From: GCA-020352575 sp964600365
GTDB lineage: Bacteria > Actinomycetota > Acidimicrobiia > Spongiisociales > JAENVV01
Reading direction: 5' to 3'
DNA: 29,166 nt
Assembly (NCBI GenBank): GCA_964600365.1
Contig: CAZRJG010000026.1
Coordinates: 1-29,166 of the forward strand
Shown: piece by piece, positions 21,891 to 29,166 of the stretch
Layout: each line of letters begins with the position of its first letter
How positions within the stretch are numbered: the first letter of the stretch is position 1
The notes under the pieces: model-generated
Databases searched by the model: none
Seen by the model: only the letters and a program-made list of their open reading frames with translations
Told to the model about the DNA's origin: nothing
Translations under genes and position numbers: made by a program

Positions 21891-23833
21891 CCGAGTGTCC
21901 GCTCGAGCCACCCGAGGACCTCGTCGTACCAGTGGATGGAGTTCTGCGGGGACAGGATCCAGTGGTTCTCGTCGGGGTAGTAGACGAGGCGGGCATCGAC
22001 GCCCTTGGCCTTCAGGACGCCGTACAGCTCGAGGCCCTGCCCGACGGGGACCCGGTAGTCGCGTTCGCCGTGGATGACGAGCGTCGGGGTCGTGTAGCCC
22101 TCGTAGTGGTGTGAGGGGCTCCACCGGTCGACGGCGGCTCGGTCGACCCAGAGGTCGGCTCCCCGTGCTCGTGCAAGGCCGTGGGTGGAGTCCGTGGCAT
22201 ACATGGAGCCCTGGTTCGTCACGGCTGCGTGGGCGACGACGCTCTTGAACCGGTCGGTCTGCGTGGCGATCCACGTCACCAGGTAGCCGCCGTACGAGCC
22301 CCCGGTGATGGCCATGCGGTCCTCGTCGATCCACGGCTCGGCGGCGAGGAGGTCGGTTGCCGTCATGACGTCGGTGGTGGGGTGGTCGCCCCACGCCCCC
22401 TGGATGCACTCGCAGAACTCATGGCCGAACGACGAGGAGCCGTGGAAGTTCACGAGGGGGACGACGTATCCGGCGGCGGCGAAGGCGTGGTAGTTCCATC
22501 GCCAATGCCACATGTCGCCGAACGAGTTGTGGGGCCCGCCGTGGACCATGTGCACGAGTGGCCACTGCTGCGACTCGTCGAAGTCGGGCGGGTACACGAC
22601 GTACATCTGCACCTCGTCGCCCCGGGCCCCGGTGAACCAACGCTCCTCGACCGCGCCGAACTCGAGGGTGGCGAGTGCGTCGTCGTTCACGTGGGTGACC
22701 CGCTCGGGCGCGCCGCCGGCGGCGTCGACCCGCACCACTTCGGGGGGCTGGGAGATCGACTGGGCGAGGAGGTAGACGGTGCCGAGCCCGTCGGGCACGG
22801 GGCCGGTGAGCGTGGAGCCCTCGACGATCCGCTCGGGGATCCCCCCGGAGGTCGGCACCCTGAACAGGTGCACCTTGGTCTGTTCCTCGGCGGTGAGGAG
22901 CAGGTCACCCGAGACCGGATCGAGCACCCACGACCCGGGGTTGAGGTCCCACTCGTCGTAGAGGGCCCGCTGGTCGCCCGACGCGGGGTCGAGGACGGTG
23001 AGCCAGATCGGCGTCGCGTAGTAGTCGAGTTCCCGCGTCGCCCCGAACACGATGGTCCCGTCGGCGAGCCAGCGGGGGAACAGTGCGTCGCCCGGGCTCC
23101 CGGGAGTGAGGCACCTCGGCTCGGCACCCTCGAGCGAGACCTCCCAGATCTCGGTTTGGGGGCGCTCCTCCCAGTCCTTCGACAGGTCGGCGGCCGCCCA
23201 GGCGATGCGCGAACCGTCGGCATCGATGTCGAACTGCTCGGAGGGGTCGGCGGCAGTGGGGAGGTGGGGGCGGAACCGAGCCTTCGGGGTGAGGTCCCTG
23301 GTCGTCCCGTCATCGAGGGAGATGTGGAACAGGTGGAGTGTCCGGTCGTCGGTGAGCCAGGTGTCCCAGAAGCGATACGTGCGTTCCTCGGTGGTCCTGG
23401 CCGTCACCTTCGAGGCGGCGAGCTCCTCGCGACGTTCCGCCGTCTCCTCGAGTCCGGGCGTGTCCGCGTACACGTGGGACGCGCACACGAGTCCGCTCCC
23501 GTCGGGGAGCCACTTCGGCGCGCCCGCACCGAGCGGGAACTCCACCCCGACGCGGGTGGCCTCGCCGCCATCGATCGGCATGACGTGGAGTTGGGGTCGG
23601 GAGTCGATGGAGCGGAGGAAGGCGAGCCGTCCCCCGTCGGGGGAGAGCGCCGGAGACGAGCCATCGGAGGTGAGAAGCCGCAGGCCGTCGTCGGCGACGA
23701 GGTGGAGCGCCGTCGTCCCCTCGTTTGCGTAGACGTCGTACCGGGTGATCGGCACGACGACGGTGGTACCCGAGACGGTGGGGTGGCCGACGCGTGCGAG
23801 GTTCCAGAGCTCGGTGGCGGTGAGTCCGGTCAT
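21887..23833 (-). CDS. S9 family prolyl oligopeptidase-like serine peptidase
   Basis: This 648-aa protein has an N-terminal beta-propeller (about 1-390) with WD40/TolB-like repeats such as PALSPDGGRLAFL. A C-terminal alpha/beta-hydrolase domain carries S513 in GGSYGG, Asp in HGERDYRVP, and His in YPDENHWI, a full catalytic triad. Members cut short peptides after Pro or act as acylaminoacyl peptidases. No signal peptide is seen, so it is cytosolic. It starts 21 bases after the ATP-grasp gene on the same strand, yet also has TACCCT 6 bases before its ATG. It overlaps the downstream thiamine pyrophosphokinase gene. The exact specificity is not evident. Confidence 0.94.
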   Translation of the reverse strand: MTGLTATELWNLARVGHPTVSGTTVVVPITRYDVYANEGTTALHLVADDGLRLLTSDGSSPALSPDGGRLAFLRSIDSRPQLHVMPIDGGEATRVGVEFPLGAGAPKWLPDGSGLVCASHVYADTPGLEETAERREELAASKVTARTTEERTYRFWDTWLTDDRTLHLFHISLDDGTTRDLTPKARFRPHLPTAADPSEQFDIDADGSRIAWAAADLSKDWEERPQTEIWEVSLEGAEPRCLTPGSPGDALFPRWLADGTIVFGATRELDYYATPIWLTVLDPASGDQRALYDEWDLNPGSWVLDPVSGDLLLTAEEQTKVHLFRVPTSGGIPERIVEGSTLTGPVPDGLGTVYLLAQSISQPPEVVRVDAAGGAPERVTHVNDDALATLEFGAVEERWFTGARGDEVQMYVVYPPDFDESQQWPLVHMVHGGPHNSFGDMWHWRWNYHAFAAAGYVVPLVNFHGSSSFGHEFCECIQGAWGDHPTTDVMTATDLLAAEPWIDEDRMAITGGSYGGYLVTWIATQTDRFKSVVAHAAVTNQGSMYATDSTHGLARARGADLWVDRAAVDRWSPSHHYEGYTTPTLVIHGERDYRVPVGQGLELYGVLKAKGVDARLVYYPDENHWILSPQNSIHWYDEVLGWLERTLG

Positions 23834-23839
23834 GGCCTG

Positions 23840-23845
23840 AGGGTA
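23840..23845 (-). promoter_or_regulatory. Leaderless-type -10 element (TACCCT) of the S9 peptidase gene
   Basis: TACCCT lies 6 bases before the ATG at 23833. Confidence 0.45.
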
Positions 23846-23854
23846 GGACCCGAT

Positions 23855-25060
23855 TCAGGCCACTTCGACTCGCACGACCTCCATGACGGCGCGGAGGGCC
23901 GCCTCGGTCTCACCCGGACGGCTGGTGTGTGCGTGCGCGAAGCCGAGGTATCGGTTCCCCTCGGGGAGCGCGAGCACCTGCTCGCCGAGTCGGGCCGTGA
24001 GCTCCACCCCGGTGATGCCCGGGATCGCCCGGGCCTCGTCCATTCCCTCGACCGCGAGGAGGGTCCCCGAGCGCGGTATCGGCAGCATGAGGCTCCCGAC
24101 CGAGCCCTCGAGCACCGCTGCCGTCCCGAGGTCCATGCCGAGGGCTGCACGGGCGAGAACCACTTCCTGGGGCTCTCCGAGGCCCGACCGCAGGGCTGTC
24201 CCGCAGCGACCTCCGATCGGTCGTGCCGCCATCTCGATGAGCACCACCGTAGAGCCATGTATGCGCAGTTCCGCGTGGACGGGCCCGACCACGAGGCCGA
24301 GCCCCGTACAGGCGTCCTGCACGACGCGATGGACCTCCGAGAGGACCTCGGGGTGGAGTCGGGACGGTGCCACGTAGATCGTCTCCTCGAAGAATGGCCC
24401 GTCGAGTGGATCCGGCTTGTCGAAGGTTGCGAGCACTTCGAGCCGTCCGTCGACGAGCACGCCCTCGACCGCGACCTCGGGTCCGGAGACGAACCGCTCC
24501 ATGAGGAGTGGTTGGTTGGGGTCGGCGCCGCACATGGCGAGGATGCGACGAATGCGGTGTTCGACGGCCCCGGCATCCTCGGGTCGATCGACACGGATCA
24601 CTCCCTGGCTGCCCGAGCGCGAGATGGGCTTCATGACCACCGGGGGACCGATCCGCCGGACGTCGTCGGCGACGTCGATGCCCGGCTCGAGGACCTGGAA
24701 GGAGGGCTGGTCGACCACTCCGACGAGGGCGCGCCGAAACGAGGCCTTGTTCCTCGTCGCACCGACGGCCCACGGGGGATTCGCCGGAACGCCGAGCAGG
24801 CGGGCCACCTCGGCGGCGACCTCGACCATGGTGTCGTCTGGACTGAGCACCCCCGACACGGGGCCACCCTTTGATGCAGCTGCGGCGATCTCCTCGGCGC
24901 GTGCGTCGGTGAGGTCCACGAACCGATTCCCGAGGCGGAGTGCGAGGAGTGGGTTCGGGTGCGAGGCGACGATGGCCTCAGCGCCCACCGCCTCGGCCGC
25001 CTCGATGAACTCCTCGGCGCGATACGTCGAGGCGGGGAGGATGAGCAGGAGGCGAGCCAT
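23855..25060 (-). CDS. ATP-grasp domain ligase (L-amino acid ligase-like)
   Basis: This 401-aa ATP-grasp enzyme forms acid-amine or acid-thiol bonds by way of an acyl phosphate. It shows a pre-ATP-grasp N-domain (MARLLLILPASTYRAEEFIE), the ATP-binding MKPISRSGSQGVIRV loop, LLMERFVSGPEVAVEGVLVD, and the metal-binding LIEMAARPIGGRCG near residue 290. In this last motif the usual Asn after the Glu is replaced by Ala. The arrangement resembles BacD-type L-amino acid ligases, which make dipeptides, and more distantly PurK/carbamoyl-phosphate synthase-like proteins. It heads an operon with an S9 peptidase. The substrates cannot be read from the sequence. Confidence 0.85.
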   Translation of the reverse strand: MARLLLILPASTYRAEEFIEAAEAVGAEAIVASHPNPLLALRLGNRFVDLTDARAEEIAAAASKGGPVSGVLSPDDTMVEVAAEVARLLGVPANPPWAVGATRNKASFRRALVGVVDQPSFQVLEPGIDVADDVRRIGPPVVMKPISRSGSQGVIRVDRPEDAGAVEHRIRRILAMCGADPNQPLLMERFVSGPEVAVEGVLVDGRLEVLATFDKPDPLDGPFFEETIYVAPSRLHPEVLSEVHRVVQDACTGLGLVVGPVHAELRIHGSTVVLIEMAARPIGGRCGTALRSGLGEPQEVVLARAALGMDLGTAAVLEGSVGSLMLPIPRSGTLLAVEGMDEARAIPGITGVELTARLGEQVLALPEGNRYLGFAHAHTSRPGETEAALRAVMEVVRVEVA

Positions 25061-25067
25061 GGGCGGG

Positions 25068-25073
25068 AGGGTA
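25068..25073 (-). promoter_or_regulatory. Leaderless-type -10 element (TACCCT) of the ATP-grasp operon
   Basis: TACCCT lies 7 bases before the ATG at 25060. Confidence 0.5.
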
Positions 25074-25088
25074 GGGAGGGCGTCCTCC

Positions 25089-25094
25089 TAGCAT
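25089..25094 (+). promoter_or_regulatory. Leaderless-type -10 element (TAGCAT) of nfuA
   Basis: TAGCAT lies 7 bases before the ATG at 25102. It is 15 bases from the divergent ATP-grasp element, so the two promoters are nearly back to back. Confidence 0.5.
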
Positions 25095-25101
25095 CTCGGC
25101 C

Positions 25102-25713
25102 ATGGCCACGACGCTCACCATCGAACCTGACGCGCTTGCGATGATCATCGAGATCAGGGACAACGAACCCGGCGACGGGGAGTTCGCCCTGCGGATGGAG
25201 GTTTCCGGGATCCAGGGTCTCCAGTTCCAGTATGACCTCTCGTTCGTTGCGATTGCCGACGCCCGCGAGGGCGACGTGGTGGAACGGCACGGTGAGCTCG
25301 CCGTCATCCACCGGGAACGAGACCTCGTGAACCTCGACGGCGCAACCCTCAAGATCGGCGAGGCCGGGCTGTCCATCGACAACCCCAACACTCCCTCCCC
25401 GGTCGTCCCGGCCGATGTCCCCGGTGACCTCGAGGGCCCACTGGCAGCGCAGGTCCAGCAAATGCTGGAGACCCAGATCAATCCCGCAATCGCGTCACAC
25501 GGCGGCGCTGCACGGCTCGTGTCGATCGACGAGAACAACATCGCCTACCTCGAGTTGCTCGGAGGATGCCAGGGATGCGGCCTTGCTGCGGTCACGCTCA
25601 AGCAGGGCATCGAGCGGTCCCTCATGGAGGCGATCCCCGAGTTGGCCGGGGTCGCGGACCTCACCGACCATGCGTCGGGTGAGGACCCGTACTACACGCA
25701 GAGCAAGAAGTAG
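25102..25713 (+). CDS. nfuA: NfuA-type iron-sulfur carrier
   Basis: This 203-aa protein delivers 4Fe-4S clusters to apo-proteins. The C-terminal NifU domain (about 113-200) has the cluster-binding C156-Q-G-C159. The N-terminal half (about 1-100) looks like an A-type carrier (HesB/IscA) that has lost its Cys: the SIDNPN segment stands where functional A-type proteins continue into CGC. This degenerate A-type plus NifU layout is that of E. coli NfuA. It stands alone, divergent from the ATP-grasp gene and convergent with a small unknown gene, one base apart. Confidence 0.9.
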   Translation: MATTLTIEPDALAMIIEIRDNEPGDGEFALRMEVSGIQGLQFQYDLSFVAIADAREGDVVERHGELAVIHRERDLVNLDGATLKIGEAGLSIDNPNTPSPVVPADVPGDLEGPLAAQVQQMLETQINPAIASHGGAARLVSIDENNIAYLELLGGCQGCGLAAVTLKQGIERSLMEAIPELAGVADLTDHASGEDPYYTQSKK

Positions 25714-25714
25714 C

Positions 25715-26158
25715 TCAGGTCTTGATCCACAGGACCCGCTCGCTGCGGACGTGGATCGTGCCTCGTTCGGTGTAGACGCGGATCCAAGGCATCTGCACGG
25801 CGTCGGAGAGGCGTTGTTCCTCCAACTCGCCGGGCACTCCTCCCACGAATCGGTGGCCGCTGAGTGTCGCCACGAAGCACTTCGCCGACGTCGTCGGCTC
25901 CACGCCCTCGATGAGCACCGATTCGATGGATCCCTTCCCCACGAGGAGGAACTCGTCGAACGAACTGCGGAATCGAAGGAGCGGCTCGTTGCCGGCGAGC
26001 AACGCGAGCACTGCGGTGCTCGGATCGGATTCGTTCGGGTCGGCGAAGACCACGCCGGTGAGCTGTGACCCGTCGATGAGGTAGATGGTGACGTCGATCT
26101 CCCGCGTGGGAACTCGGAGGTCGTCTCGACGTTCGAGAAATCGGGAATCGTCGGTCAT
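25715..26158 (-). CDS. Conserved-looking small protein of unknown function
   Basis: This is a 147-aa soluble protein that I do not recognise. It has no signal peptide, membrane segment, Cys cluster or nucleotide-binding motif. The first half begins with a short polar tail and then a beta-rich segment, VPTREIDVTIYLIDGSQLTG, followed by a predicted loop and LLRFRSSFDEFLLVGKGSIESV. The second half ends in alternating strands (WIRVYTERGTIHVRSERVLW). The pattern of short amphipathic strands suggests an all-beta, possibly ligand- or RNA-binding fold, but this is a guess. Coding status is supported by the TACCGT element 6 bases before the ATG, good third-position GC and close packing between real genes. 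Confidence 0.72.
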   Translation of the reverse strand: MTDDSRFLERRDDLRVPTREIDVTIYLIDGSQLTGVVFADPNESDPSTAVLALLAGNEPLLRFRSSFDEFLLVGKGSIESVLIEGVEPTTSAKCFVATLSGHRFVGGVPGELEEQRLSDAVQMPWIRVYTERGTIHVRSERVLWIKT

Positions 26159-26164
26159 GTGCAC

Positions 26165-26170
26165 ACGGTA
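26165..26170 (-). promoter_or_regulatory. Leaderless-type -10 element (TACCGT) of the small unknown gene
   Basis: TACCGT lies 6 bases before the ATG at 26158. Confidence 0.4.
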
Positions 26171-26212
26171 GCGATGCGACCACGCGCCTCGCCCACATAC
26201 CCCACGCAATGG

Positions 26213-26218
26213 CATCCT
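26213..26218 (+). promoter_or_regulatory. Possible leaderless-type -10 element (CATCCT) of the NHL lipoprotein gene
   Basis: CATCCT lies 6 bases before the ATG at 26225 and differs from TANNNT at the first base only. Confidence 0.3.
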
Positions 26219-26224
26219 TCGTCC

Positions 26225-28252
26225 ATGCGGAGTGTGATCGGAATCGTCGTGTGCGCGTTCGTCGTGTCGGCGTGCACCGGCCTGTTGAGTGGGGGGCCGT
26301 ATGCAGGTCCCGACGCCGACGACCTCCAGTCGGCCCTCGGGGACGCGCAGCAGCCCGTGACCGCCGGACTTGGCGGGGGTCCCGCAACCGACGAGACCGA
26401 CGACTCCTCCGATCTGTCCGAGCTCATGGCCCCCGAATTCCCCGACGGCCTCGAGTGGGTGAACGTCGCCTCGCCACTGCGGCTCGAGGACCTCCGCGGC
26501 AAGGTCGTGCTGCTCGACTTCTGGACCTACGGGTGCATCAACTGCATCCACATCATCCCCGACCTCAAGCGGCTCGAGGCCGAGTTCCCGGAGGAGCTGG
26601 TGGTGATCGGTGTGCACTCGGCCAAGTTCGATGCCGAGGGGAGCACGGAGGCGATCGCCGATGTCGTCGTCCGGTACGGCATCGAGCATGCCGTGGTGAA
26701 TGATCGGGACTTCGAGGTGTGGCGCGCCTACGGGGCTCGGGCCTGGCCCACCGTGTGGGTCATCCATCCCGAGGGCACCCTCGTGGGGAGGATGGAGGGC
26801 GAGGGGGTCTATGAGGTCGTCCAGCCCGTCATCGCCGACATCATCAGGGAGGAGGGCGATGGGATCGATCGGAGTGCGCTGGCGTTGGACCTCGTCCGCC
26901 GGCCCGAATCGGTGCTGTCGTTCCCCGGCAAGGTCGAGGCGGACCCCTCCAGCCGCCGGCTCGCCATCGCCGACACCGGTCACCACCAGGTGCTCATCGT
27001 GGACCGTGGGACAGGGGCGGTCGAACAGGTGGTGGGTAGTGGCAGGCCGGGGCTCATCGACGGGGTCGGGCTCGACGGCGCCTTCGACTCACCCCAAGGC
27101 CTTGCGTTCGACGGCGACACGCTCTTCGTGGCGGATACGGGCAACCATGCCATTCGCGCGATCGACCTCACGTCGGGACTCGTCACGACCGTCGCCGGGA
27201 CCGGCGAGCAAGGCAGGTGGCCGCCAGAAGGCGGCCAAGCAGCCTTCTCGTCGCTCTACTCCCCGTGGGACCTCCTCCTCGCAGCCGACGGGACCCTCGT
27301 CATTGCGATGGCGGGGAGCCACCAGCTGTGGAGGTTCGATCCTGATCTCGGCACCGTGGAGCCGTGGGTCGGGAACGGGAGGGAATCCGTCGCCAACGGA
27401 CCCATCGCGAACGCCGAACTCGCCCAGCCCTCCGGGCTGGCGATGGCACCCGACGGAACGGTGTACTTCGCGGACTCCGAGTCGAGCTCCATACGGCTCG
27501 TCGCCGATGAGGCCACCGACCTCCTCGCCGGCGCGGCGACGGATCTGTTCACCTTCGGGCTGGAGGACGGCGTCGGCGATGTCGCCCGGTTCCAGCATCC
27601 GCTCGGCGTCGAATGGCTCGACGGGTTCGTATGGGTGGCCGACACGTACAACGATGCCATCCGGCGGATCGACCCGACGAGCGGTGCGGTGGAGACCGTG
27701 GCGGGCGGAGTGGCAGGTTTCGCCGATGGCGTGGCATCCCGGTTCGACGAGCCGGGTGGGATCACGGCGGCAGATGGATTGTTGTGGATCGCCGACACGA
27801 ACAACGACGCGGTCCGCGTACTCGACCCGGCGACGGGCGAGGTGGACACACTCATCGTGACGGGCATCGCCGGGTTCCGGGAGGTGGATCCCTCCCGTGC
27901 GATCGTGCTCCCGGGAGTCGAGGTCGGCGAGGGGCCCGTTGTCATCACGCTCGACCTCGCGTTCCCTGCCGGCTACAAGCTGAATCCGCAGGCGCCCGCA
28001 TCGTTCGCCGTGAGGAGTTCCGTCGGCGAGGTCGGCGAGGTCCCAGGGTCGGTGGTCGATCCCCAGCTCCCGCTCACCGTCGAGGCCGACGTGCGGCAGG
28101 AGGGTGTGATCACCTGGGAGCTATCGGTCGTGTACTGCGAGTCGGAGAACGAGTCGGTGTGCTTGTTCGAGCAGGCGGTGGTGGAGGTTCCGATCACCGT
28201 GGGTGGGACCGCCAACGAGATCGCAGTGGTCCACGAGGTCGTGCTCCCCTGA
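26225..28252 (+). CDS. NHLRC2-like lipoprotein: thioredoxin domain plus NHL-repeat propeller
   Basis: This 675-aa exported protein has a lipobox (VVSAC, lipid on C17). A thioredoxin/TlpA-like domain (about 75-220) follows with redox pair C104-I-N-C107 in WTYGCINC. Next is a six-bladed NHL propeller (about 235-560) built of repeats such as LFVADTGNHAIRAID and LWIADTNNDAVRVLD. A C-terminal beta domain (about 575-675) has one further Cys pair. The order matches NHLRC2, a conserved but poorly understood protein. A role in disulfide chemistry on the outer membrane face is likely. The start at 26225 is chosen because it gives a proper lipoprotein signal; an in-frame upstream ATG would add 22 polar residues before it. 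Confidence 0.9.
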   Translation: MRSVIGIVVCAFVVSACTGLLSGGPYAGPDADDLQSALGDAQQPVTAGLGGGPATDETDDSSDLSELMAPEFPDGLEWVNVASPLRLEDLRGKVVLLDFWTYGCINCIHIIPDLKRLEAEFPEELVVIGVHSAKFDAEGSTEAIADVVVRYGIEHAVVNDRDFEVWRAYGARAWPTVWVIHPEGTLVGRMEGEGVYEVVQPVIADIIREEGDGIDRSALALDLVRRPESVLSFPGKVEADPSSRRLAIADTGHHQVLIVDRGTGAVEQVVGSGRPGLIDGVGLDGAFDSPQGLAFDGDTLFVADTGNHAIRAIDLTSGLVTTVAGTGEQGRWPPEGGQAAFSSLYSPWDLLLAADGTLVIAMAGSHQLWRFDPDLGTVEPWVGNGRESVANGPIANAELAQPSGLAMAPDGTVYFADSESSSIRLVADEATDLLAGAATDLFTFGLEDGVGDVARFQHPLGVEWLDGFVWVADTYNDAIRRIDPTSGAVETVAGGVAGFADGVASRFDEPGGITAADGLLWIADTNNDAVRVLDPATGEVDTLIVTGIAGFREVDPSRAIVLPGVEVGEGPVVITLDLAFPAGYKLNPQAPASFAVRSSVGEVGEVPGSVVDPQLPLTVEADVRQEGVITWELSVVYCESENESVCLFEQAVVEVPITVGGTANEIAVVHEVVLP

Positions 28253-28267
28253 GATCCTGAGGCAGGT

Positions 28268-28284
28268 TCCCCCCTGCGGGGGGA
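28268..28284 (+). terminator. Hairpin terminator after the NHL lipoprotein gene
   Basis: TCCCCCC (28268-28274) pairs with GGGGGGA (28278-28284) around TGC, 16 bases after the stop codon. There is no T-run. Confidence 0.5.
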
Positions 28285-28326
28285 TCTGCATGAATCACCC
28301 CCGAGGAGGCAGCGGGCAGGCGCGGG

Positions 28327-28332
28327 TACTCT
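28327..28332 (+). promoter_or_regulatory. Leaderless-type -10 element (TACTCT) of the sirtuin gene
   Basis: TACTCT lies 8 bases before the ATG at 28341. Confidence 0.45.
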
Positions 28333-28340
28333 TTCTCTCG

Positions 28341-29048
28341 ATGTCGATCGAAGCAGCCCGCGAGATCCTGGCAGCCGCAGAGGTCGTCACCTCCTTCTCG
28401 GGGTCCGGCCTCTCCCGGGAGTCGGGGATCCACACCTTTCGCGATGACGATGGCATCTGGACGAAGGTCGATCCCATGAAGATGGCCTCACGCGAGGGGT
28501 TCCTGGCGGATCCGGAGGGGGTCACCGAGTGGTACGACGGGCGCCGCAGGTTCATTGCCGCAGCGAAGCCGAACGCCGCGCACCGGTCGCTCGCCTCGGC
28601 GACGGGCATGATCCACATCACCCAGAACATCGACCGCCTGCTCGAGAAGGCCGGCGCGTCGCAGGTCATCCACCTCCACGGCCACGTGGACCAGGACCAC
28701 TGCCTCGACGAGTGCGGTCACGTCGAGGAGATCGACCCATTGCACCCCAAGGGACTCCGCATGTGCCCTGACTGTGGCGCGCTCATGCGTCCCTCGATCG
28801 TGCTGTTCGGCGAGATGCTCCCCGAGCGCGCATGGATGCGCGCCCACATGGCGGTGGTGGGCGCCGAAGCCCTCCTCGTGGTCGGCACCTCGGCAGAGGT
28901 CTACCCGGCGGCCGGACTGATCGCCCTCGCCCGGGACCACGGCGCGAAGGTCGTGGTCGTCAACACGCAACCATCTGCCGCCTCGCACCTCGCCGCAGTC
29001 GAGATCATCGGCCAAGCCGGTGAGGTACTCCCCGAGTTGCTCGGATGA
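28341..29048 (+). CDS. Sir2-family NAD-dependent protein deacylase (class III, CobB/SIRT5-like)
   Basis: This 235-aa NAD-dependent lysine deacylase carries the NAD motif GSGLSRESGIHTFR (21-34), TQNIDRL (94-100), catalytic H113 in HLHGH, four zinc ligands C121, C125, C142 and C145, GTSAEVYPA (182-190), and VVNTQPS. A Y65-x-x-R68 pair occurs in EWYDGRRR. In CobB and SIRT5 this pair selects acidic acyl groups, so desuccinylation or demalonylation is likely as well as deacetylation. This would suit a cell with active acyl-CoA metabolism. The start at 28341 follows from the TACTCT element and from the first NAD-fold strand beginning about 15 residues later. Its stop overlaps the ATG of the next gene. 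Confidence 0.94.
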   Translation: MSIEAAREILAAAEVVTSFSGSGLSRESGIHTFRDDDGIWTKVDPMKMASREGFLADPEGVTEWYDGRRRFIAAAKPNAAHRSLASATGMIHITQNIDRLLEKAGASQVIHLHGHVDQDHCLDECGHVEEIDPLHPKGLRMCPDCGALMRPSIVLFGEMLPERAWMRAHMAVVGAEALLVVGTSAEVYPAAGLIALARDHGAKVVVVNTQPSAASHLAAVEIIGQAGEVLPELLG

Positions 29049-29166
29049 CCTTCGACATCGACGCTGTCCGCTCCCGCTTCCCGGCACTCTCCCGATCCGT
29101 GGGCCGCCGCCCCGCTGCATGGTCAGGGCGCCTACTGGCAGAAGGCCGGGCATCCGGCGGTCGCAG
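29045..29166 (+). CDS. Start of a truncated gene at the window edge; possibly an aminotransferase class V-like protein
   Basis: An ATG overlaps the sirtuin stop (ATGA) and opens a frame of 40 codons to the edge. The first 19 residues, MTFDIDAVRSRFPALSRSV, resemble the N-terminus of cysteine desulfurase-like (class V aminotransferase) proteins. After GRRPAAW the sequence no longer follows what I expect for that family. Either the assignment is wrong or the last 60 or so bases contain a sequence or assembly error. No catalytic region is visible. Confidence 0.35.
   Translation, partial: MTFDIDAVRSRFPALSRSVGRRPAAWSGRLLAEGRASGGR

Noticed and set aside
22181..24874. Open frame of almost 900 codons on the plus strand
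   Set aside because: It lies opposite the S9 peptidase and ATP-grasp genes, which have clear catalytic motifs. It is Gly/Glu/Arg/His-rich with no domain, an artefact of GC-rich codon use.

Overview
The window is gene-dense, high-GC DNA (roughly two thirds G+C by eye). The gene families and codon use point to an actinobacterium (Actinomycetota). An Acidimicrobiia-like lineage fits best, but that placement is inference, because no rRNA or tRNA is present. I see no mobile element, CRISPR array, tRNA or rRNA. Every base lies in or close to a gene, and no gene-free stretch exceeds 300 bases. The longest gap (580-804) holds a candidate structured RNA.

Layout. 1-1458: a LuxR-type response regulator, then the start of a membrane protein that may be its sensor kinase; a run of strong hairpins on the opposite strand sits between them. 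1524-7845: a tight four-gene operon nurA-herA-sbcD-sbcC for DNA end resection, the gene set usually associated with archaea. 7874-9390: a CarH/LitR-like B12-binding regulator, on the same strand 28 bases after sbcC, faces an ECF sigma gene whose promoter carries two copies of a 12-base near-palindrome. 9507-11077: a secreted DUF4397 protein and a sortase, separated by a 13-bp hairpin with a GCAA loop. 11081-21249: lipid and envelope genes (thiolase, a thioesterase-MaoC fusion, gpsA, a DUF368 lipid-carrier transporter, a cytochrome c, a glutamate-racemase-like protein lacking one catalytic Cys, a short-chain dehydrogenase, an AI-2E exporter, an AMACR-type enzyme and a long-chain acyl-CoA ligase). 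21240-25060: a three-gene operon of ATP-grasp ligase, S9 peptidase and thiamine pyrophosphokinase. 25102-29166: NfuA, a small unknown protein, an NHLRC2-like thioredoxin/NHL lipoprotein, a YxxR-type sirtuin, and a truncated last gene.

How the genes may work together. The strongest candidate for an under-described system is 1524-9390: a complete archaeal-style end-resection operon that runs into a probable light/B12-sensing repressor, with a sigma factor whose promoter is covered by paired operator-like boxes. A second whole-window pattern is start-site architecture. At least 12 genes have a TANNNT hexamer exactly 6-8 bases before the start codon and no Shine-Dalgarno sequence, which implies mostly leaderless mRNAs. 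A clear Shine-Dalgarno is seen at only five starts.
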